DNA of 64,000 bases from Mycobacterium sp. (lineage in GTDB: Bacteria; Actinomycetota; Actinomycetes; Mycobacteriales; Mycobacteriaceae), in assembly GCA_003987775.1 (NCBI GenBank), contig RXJD01000020.1, positions 24,836 to 88,835 on the forward strand. Reading direction: 5' to 3'. The notes below the pieces were generated by a model. That model worked only from the letters and a program-made list of their open reading frames with translations. It searched no databases and was not told the origin of the DNA. Each line of letters starts with the position of its first letter. The first letter of the stretch is position 1. Both the position numbers and the translations under genes were made by a program. This document shows, piece by piece, positions 59,901 to 64,000 of this stretch.

Positions 59901-62900
59901 CGGCTACCAGGGTCTGTTCGGCGCGTACTTCGGGCCGTATATCTCCGAATTCCCGGTCACCGCCCACGTTGCGGGTCTCGTCGGACCCGTGCACATTGCG
60001 CCCGTTGCGGTGCCTGCACTGCACTTCCGGGTCGCCAACGCATCGATCGGCCTGGGCCCGATCTACTTCGACCCGATCACCGTTCCGGCCATCCCCGTGC
60101 AAGGGCTGGGAACCGTGGATCTCGGGGCGAACACCATCGGGCCGCTGAAGGCGCTCGACGCCTTCGGCGGCGCGGTATCGCTCGCCCTCAACTCCTTCAC
60201 CCTGGGCAACCCGTTGGTCGAGGTGAAGGAGGTCACCCTGGGAACGGGCTACCTGATGAACATCAGGGTACCCAGCCCCACGTTCGGCGGTGCCACACCG
60301 GGAAGCCCAATTCCCTTCGCGTTCAACGTAAACGTCCCTCAGATCAACCTTCTCCCGAACGGCTTCGACATTCTCGCGCAACGGCTGGTGCAAGCCAGCG
60401 TGACCGGCGGCAACGATGCCTTCACCTTCTTCCCGCAGGGCCTGACCATCCCGGAAGGCTCAGCGGGGGTCGCCAACCTGGTCGGTGGAATCGACGGGTT
60501 CACGCTGCTGCCGAACGGCTTGACGATGTCGGTCCCGGCCACCATCGACGGGACGGTCACCATCGGCGCCATCCGTTTCCCGGTCGTCGACGTGCCGCCG
60601 GTCCCGGGTTTCGGGAACACGACCACCACCCCGTCCTCGGGATTCTTCAACACCGGTGCCGGCGGGGGGTCCGGCTTCGGCAACTTCGGCTCGGGCATGT
60701 CGGGATGGGGGAACCTGGCCTCAAATGCTTTGGCAGGGACAACCTCTGGGTTCGCCAACGTCGGAAGGCTCGGCTCGGGTCTGCTCAACTTCGGCTCGGG
60801 TGTCTCGGGTGTCTACAACACCAGCGTGCTGGACCTGGCCACGCCCGCGGCGGTCTCCGGTATGGGCAACGTCGGCCAGCTGCTGTCGGGAGCGTTCCTG
60901 AACGGCACCGTACTGAACCCCGCGCTTGTCAACCTCGGCCTGGCCGACGTCGGCCACTCCAATATCGGCTTCGGCAATCTCGGCGACCTCAACCTGGGCC
61001 TGGGCAACGCCGGGAGCGGCAACATCGGGTTCGGCAACATCGGAAACGGCAACGTCGGGTTCGGCCATATCGGCAACGGCAACCTCGGGTTGGCCAACGT
61101 CGGCAACAACAACATCGGTATCGGGCTGGTCGGCGACAACCAGTACGGAATCGGTGGCCTCACCTCCGGTTTCAACTCGGGGCAGGGCAACATCGGGTTG
61201 TTCAACTCGGGCAGCAACAACCTCGGATTCTTCAACAGCGGGACCGGCAACGTCGGATTGTTCAACGCCGGCAATGTCAACACCGGCCTGGCCAACGCCG
61301 GCCACTACAACACCGGCAGCTTCAACGTCGGCGATGTCAACACCGGCGACTTCAATCCGGGCAGCATCAATAGCGGTTGGTTCAACACCGGTCGCGCGAA
61401 TACCGGTGTGGGCAACGCGGGCAACGTCGGCACCGGCGCCTTCATGACCGGTAGCTACGGCAACGGCTCGCTATGGCGGGGCGACCACCAGGGCCTGTTC
61501 GGGTTCTCCTACGGGATCACGATTCCCGAATTCCCGATACACGTCACCACAACCGGTGGTGTCGGCCCGATCGTCATTCCCGACATCGACATCCTTCCGC
61601 CGCTCCGCTTCGCGCTGACCGCAGATGTGAACTACGGCTTCGCCGTACCGGACATCCCCATCCCCGCAATCCACATCGGGTTTGACGGCGGTGCCCTGGT
61701 GCGGTTCTTCGCGCCGGAGACCACGCTGCTGCAGTCGACCGACATCACCGGGAACTACGCCTACGGCCCGGTGATCCTGCGCAACATCAATATTCCGGCA
61801 TTCCCGTACAAATTCGTGCTGGACCCGGGCGGCCTCAATATCGTTTTCGAGGGGGAGCTAGGCCCTGTCGCGCTCGGTGATTTCCCGGCCGTCGCCGCGG
61901 TCACGGCGCCGTTGACCATCACCATCCCCGAAGTTCCGCTGGACGCCATCGACATCACTCAGTACATCCCCATCGACATACCGCCCATCGACATTCCGGC
62001 CTCCGTCATCAAGGGAATGTCGATCTCGGGGACCGTGCCGATCAACGTGGCGGCGGACATCCCGGCCGTCTCCATCCAGGGAATGACCGTCCCGGCAATC
62101 CCGGTGAACTTCGACCTGCTCACCACGGTTGCGCCGATCAATATCTCGATCATCGACATCAAGCCGGTCACCGGCTTCGGCAACGCGACCACCCTGCCGT
62201 CCTCAGGCATCTTCAACACCGGCGGTGGCGGCGGCTCCGGCTTCATGAACTTCGGCGCCGGCATCTCCGGCCTGTTCAACGTGACCACGCTGAATCCCGA
62301 GACACCGGCGCTGATGTCGGGTTTCAGCAATATGGGCCACCACATGTCCGGGTTGTCCCTCGACGGTCTGATCGCGATGATCACCTATCCCGCCCCGCCC
62401 AGCATCTTCGATCCGTTCTTCGCCGAGTTGAAGTATCTGGATTTCGCCAACGCGCTGAACCTGGGCAACGTCGGCGGCATCAACATCGGCCTGGGCAATG
62501 ACGGCGTGCTGAACCTGGGCGCGGGCAACGTCGGCGGCAGCAACGTGGGGTTCGGCAATCTCGGCATGAGCAACCTGGGATTCGGCAACATCGGGAACGC
62601 CAACTACGGCTTCGGAAACATCGGCAACGGCAATGTCGGTTTCGGCAATGCGGCCCTGGGGGCTTGGGTGGGAGGCAACGCCGGGTTCGGTAACGCCGGC
62701 GGCGGCAACCTCGGCGCGGCCAACATGGGCCTGGGCAACATCGGGTTGGCCAATTCGGGCAGCAACAACATCGGGATCGGGTTGGTCGGCGACAACCTGA
62801 CCGGGATCGGGGCGCTGAATTCGGGGTCGGGCAATCTGGGGTTGTTCAATTCCGGGACCGGCAATATCGGGTTCTTCAATTCCGGGACCGGCAACGTGGG

Positions 62901-64000
62901 GTTGTTCAACTCGGGTAGTCACAACACCGGCGTCGGGAACAGTGGGACGGCCAGTACCGGGTTGTTCAATGCCGGTCATTTCGACACCGGCGTCGGAAAT
63001 GCCGGCCACTACAACACGGGCAGCTTCAACGTCGGCAGCACCAACACCGGCGACTTCAACTCCGGCGATGTCAATACCGGCTGGTTCAACGTCGGCGACA
63101 CCAACACCGGGATGTTCAACACGGGCAACGTCAACACCGGAGCGTTCAATTCCGGCAGCTTCAACAACGGGGTGTTGTGGACCGGGGACCGCCACTGGCT
63201 GGCCGGGTTGTCGATCAACATCGAGATCCCTGCGACAACCATTCTCGACCTGCACCAAACGGTCAATCTCGGGCCAGTCGAGATTCCGCAAATCGATCTC
63301 CCGGGCATGTCGTTGTTCGACGTCCACGAACTGTTCGAGATCGGCCCGTTCACCATCCCGCAGATCGACGTTCCGGCGCTGGGCCTGGACATGCACGAAG
63401 TCATGGAGATCGCGCCGATCGTCCTGCTGGGACCCACCACGATTCCCGCGCAAAACATCGTCGTCCCCCTGAGCACCCCTGCCGGCACCGGGGAAACGAC
63501 TCAGTCGCTACCCGTCATCAAGCTGACGGCACTCGGCGTGAACTGGCTGGTCGGGTCGACTTCGAGCAGCACCGGTCCCTTCCTGGCGCCTGACAAGGGC
63601 ATCACCATTCACACCGGACCCGGCCCGGCGACCACCGGACAGCTCACCATCAGCCTGCCGGCCATCGAAATCCCGCAGATCGCCACGTCCAGCATCCCGC
63701 TGACCATCGATCTGTCCGGTGGCCTGCCCGCGTTCACCCTGTTCCCAGGGGGCTTGAACATTCCGCAACAGGCGATTCCCCTGACCATCGATGCGACCGG
63801 TCTGCTCGATCCGATCACCTTCTTCCCGGGCGGCTACTCGATCGACCTGCCGCTGCACTTCGACGTCAACGTCAGCGTGCCGCACAGCAGCGTCGCCCTG
63901 ACGCTCATCCCGGCGAACCCGGGCTTCGGGAATACGACGGCGTTGCCGTCGTCGGGTTTCTTCAACAGTGGTGGGGGTGGGGGTTCGGGTTTCGGCAATT
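56914..64000 (+). CDS. Second giant PPE-MPTR protein (partial, runs off the right edge)
   Basis: The minus-free frame from GTG 56914 stays open to the window end (at least 2,362 codons; spot-checked frame consistency at several points). Residues 1 to about 170 are a PPE domain: MSFHAFPPEVNSILMYGGAG, SWRG (W57, G59), [26 protein letters not shown]. After this come MPTR arrays with GFGN..PSSGFFN-type blocks near 58.9, 60.6, 62.2 and 63.9 kb, the same unit plan as the first PPE. The start is uncertain: GTG 56902 (MARRVSFHAF) is in frame upstream, but 56914 gives the standard MSFxxxPPEVNS start. No upstream PE partner is present. The C-terminus lies outside the window. Confidence 0.9.
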   Translation, partial: MSFHAFPPEVNSILMYGGAGVGPLLDAAAAWDVLASELSSVATSFDSLTAGLADASWRGASSLAMTAAAASYSGCLDSAAAAAEATAGQVRVAAAVFEAALAGTVHPLLITANRTHLWSLVLSNLFGQNTPAIATAEAAYEQMWAQDVAAMAGYHAGAAAALAPLPSFADMVKTLTLNAGLAQVGNGNIGAGNVGILNLGAANAGTQNLGFANSGSLNLGLSNIGDANFGFGNSALGLLAGGNIGLANAGMNNVGFGNMGSGNLGFANTGTGNVGIGLSGNNLTGIAGVNSGTGNIGLFNSGTGNIGFFNTGTGNFGLFNSGSYNAGLGNSGLASTGFFNVGDFNTGLGNTGNYNTGSFNAGSFNTGDVNPGNVNTGWFNTGNINTGVANAGNVNTGAFVSGNYSNGLLWRGDYQGLWGSEAGFSIPPIPIRLGLVGGIGPITLLPIPILPTIPLNIHHTFYLPPLVIPDIVVPAFGGGTPISISVGPLTLSPLKLANAQQWGPLNVTIPAGNLGTNVGIPGVIQIPAMQTISSDGTVSTTGPIRINTNFPALNLVMNWNTPAITAFPDGIAVPNAALDLLTTLSVGTPGFTIPGFSIPGDPIPVTIDISGQIDGFTIPAITIDRIPLDIGAGITVGPIPVHLLDMPASPGFGNTTTAPSSGFFNTGAGGTSGFGNAGSSLSGWWNQASGALTGAGSGVGNAGTWSSGLLNWGSGISGVYNTSGLDMTAPGVVSGLGNVGHNLAGMVSIGTALNRTVMANFGFADVGNFNLGLGNVGDYNLGLGNLGGYNLGLGNVGDANFGFANLGHGNIGFGNSGVALGLPGLGNLGFGNAGSGNFGAANTGLDNIGFANTGNNNIGIGLNGDNLTGFGYLNTGSANIGLFNSGTGNTGFFNSGNGNFGLFNSGDFNTGIGNSGTGSTGLFNAGNFNTGLANAGHYNTGNFNVGSTNTGDLNPGSINTGWFNTGHAGTGFANSGSVSTGAFMSGNYSNGVFWRGGYQGLFGAYFGPYISEFPVTAHVAGLVGPVHIAPVAVPALHFRVANASIGLGPIYFDPITVPAIPVQGLGTVDLGANTIGPLKALDAFGGAVSLALNSFTLGNPLVEVKEVTLGTGYLMNIRVPSPTFGGATPGSPIPFAFNVNVPQINLLPNGFDILAQRLVQASVTGGNDAFTFFPQGLTIPEGSAGVANLVGGIDGFTLLPNGLTMSVPATIDGTVTIGAIRFPVVDVPPVPGFGNTTTTPSSGFFNTGAGGGSGFGNFGSGMSGWGNLASNALAGTTSGFANVGRLGSGLLNFGSGVSGVYNTSVLDLATPAAVSGMGNVGQLLSGAFLNGTVLNPALVNLGLADVGHSNIGFGNLGDLNLGLGNAGSGNIGFGNIGNGNVGFGHIGNGNLGLANVGNNNIGIGLVGDNQYGIGGLTSGFNSGQGNIGLFNSGSNNLGFFNSGTGNVGLFNAGNVNTGLANAGHYNTGSFNVGDVNTGDFNPGSINSGWFNTGRANTGVGNAGNVGTGAFMTGSYGNGSLWRGDHQGLFGFSYGITIPEFPIHVTTTGGVGPIVIPDIDILPPLRFALTADVNYGFAVPDIPIPAIHIGFDGGALVRFFAPETTLLQSTDITGNYAYGPVILRNINIPAFPYKFVLDPGGLNIVFEGELGPVALGDFPAVAAVTAPLTITIPEVPLDAIDITQYIPIDIPPIDIPASVIKGMSISGTVPINVAADIPAVSIQGMTVPAIPVNFDLLTTVAPINISIIDIKPVTGFGNATTLPSSGIFNTGGGGGSGFMNFGAGISGLFNVTTLNPETPALMSGFSNMGHHMSGLSLDGLIAMITYPAPPSIFDPFFAELKYLDFANALNLGNVGGINIGLGNDGVLNLGAGNVGGSNVGFGNLGMSNLGFGNIGNANYGFGNIGNGNVGFGNAALGAWVGGNAGFGNAGGGNLGAANMGLGNIGLANSGSNNIGIGLVGDNLTGIGALNSGSGNLGLFNSGTGNIGFFNSGTGNVGLFNSGSHNTGVGNSGTASTGLFNAGHFDTGVGNAGHYNTGSFNVGSTNTGDFNSGDVNTGWFNVGDTNTGMFNTGNVNTGAFNSGSFNNGVLWTGDRHWLAGLSINIEIPATTILDLHQTVNLGPVEIPQIDLPGMSLFDVHELFEIGPFTIPQIDVPALGLDMHEVMEIAPIVLLGPTTIPAQNIVVPLSTPAGTGETTQSLPVIKLTALGVNWLVGSTSSSTGPFLAPDKGITIHTGPGPATTGQLTISLPAIEIPQIATSSIPLTIDLSGGLPAFTLFPGGLNIPQQAIPLTIDATGLLDPITFFPGGYSIDLPLHFDVNVSVPHSSVALTLIPANPGFGNTTALPSSGFFNSGGGGGSGFGN

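Noticed and set aside
46086-63900. Minus-strand Pro/Leu/Asn-rich and Val/Ala/Gly/Asp-rich frames opposite the MPTR genes, and a possible CRISPR-like periodicity
   Set aside because: The repeats are in-frame coding units of variable spacing, with no constant spacer length or unique spacers.

Overview
The window is a high-GC actinobacterial chromosome segment from a slow-growing, non-tuberculosis Mycobacterium. This follows from PPE, PPE-MPTR and PE_PGRS genes, cmaA1, the imuA'-imuB-dnaE2 mutasome, a WhiB4-type regulator, otsB2, mfpA with its conservon, and Rv1747-like FHA-ABC proteins. Much of the order matches, in inverted orientation, the Rv3401-Rv3361c block of M. tuberculosis as I remember it. 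Several genes sit between the conserved markers. No tRNA, rRNA, CRISPR array, prophage or insertion sequence was seen.

Region 1 (1-7.2 kb): the 5' part of a GH65 glycoside phosphorylase/hydrolase overlapping a beta-phosphoglucomutase-like HAD gene, a cold-shock-domain protein, a PPE protein with a PE-PPE serine-hydrolase domain, guaA and a phytanoyl-CoA-dioxygenase-like gene. Region 2 (7.2-12 kb): an exported protein diverging from imuA'-imuB across a LexA box, a whiB4-like gene, and iunH. Region 3 (11.9-18.1 kb): lipid genes cmaA1, acrA1 and htdY, the lipoprotein lpqD, a 55-bp minisatellite and an APC permease. Region 4 (18.2-26.6 kb): a PE_PGRS gene, otsB2, a WS/DGAT-like protein that has lost its catalytic motif, and dnaE2. 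The last two diverge from a 40-bp perfect palindrome that contains a perfect LexA box.

Region 5 (26.7-32.7 kb): a PPOX-fold protein diverging from a nitroreductase, an FAD monooxygenase, a structured intergenic region with a possible 25-codon gene, a methyltransferase, trmL and an alpha/beta hydrolase-domain protein. Region 6 (32.8-37.5 kb): a conservon operon (sensor kinase, roadblock, DUF742, GTPase) ending in the gyrase-binding pentapeptide protein mfpA and preceded by a possible 20-codon coupled leader. Region 7 (37.5-45.2 kb): three tandem FHA-ABC exporters of Rv1747 type. Region 8 (45.5-64 kb): two tandem giant PPE-MPTR genes, one of 3,732 codons and one of at least 2,362 codons running off the right edge.

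The translesion mutasome parts (ImuA', ImuB, DnaE2) are in two blocks, each with its own LexA box. Cell-envelope lipid and trehalose functions recur (CmaA1, AcrA1, HtdY, OtsB2, GH65/beta-PGM, FHA-ABC). Many starts have a TANNNT -10 hexamer exactly 6-7 nt upstream and no Shine-Dalgarno, as expected for leaderless mRNAs. Two divergent pairs share the central TA of overlapping -10 boxes. Gene names rest on remembered family sequences, since no search was run.
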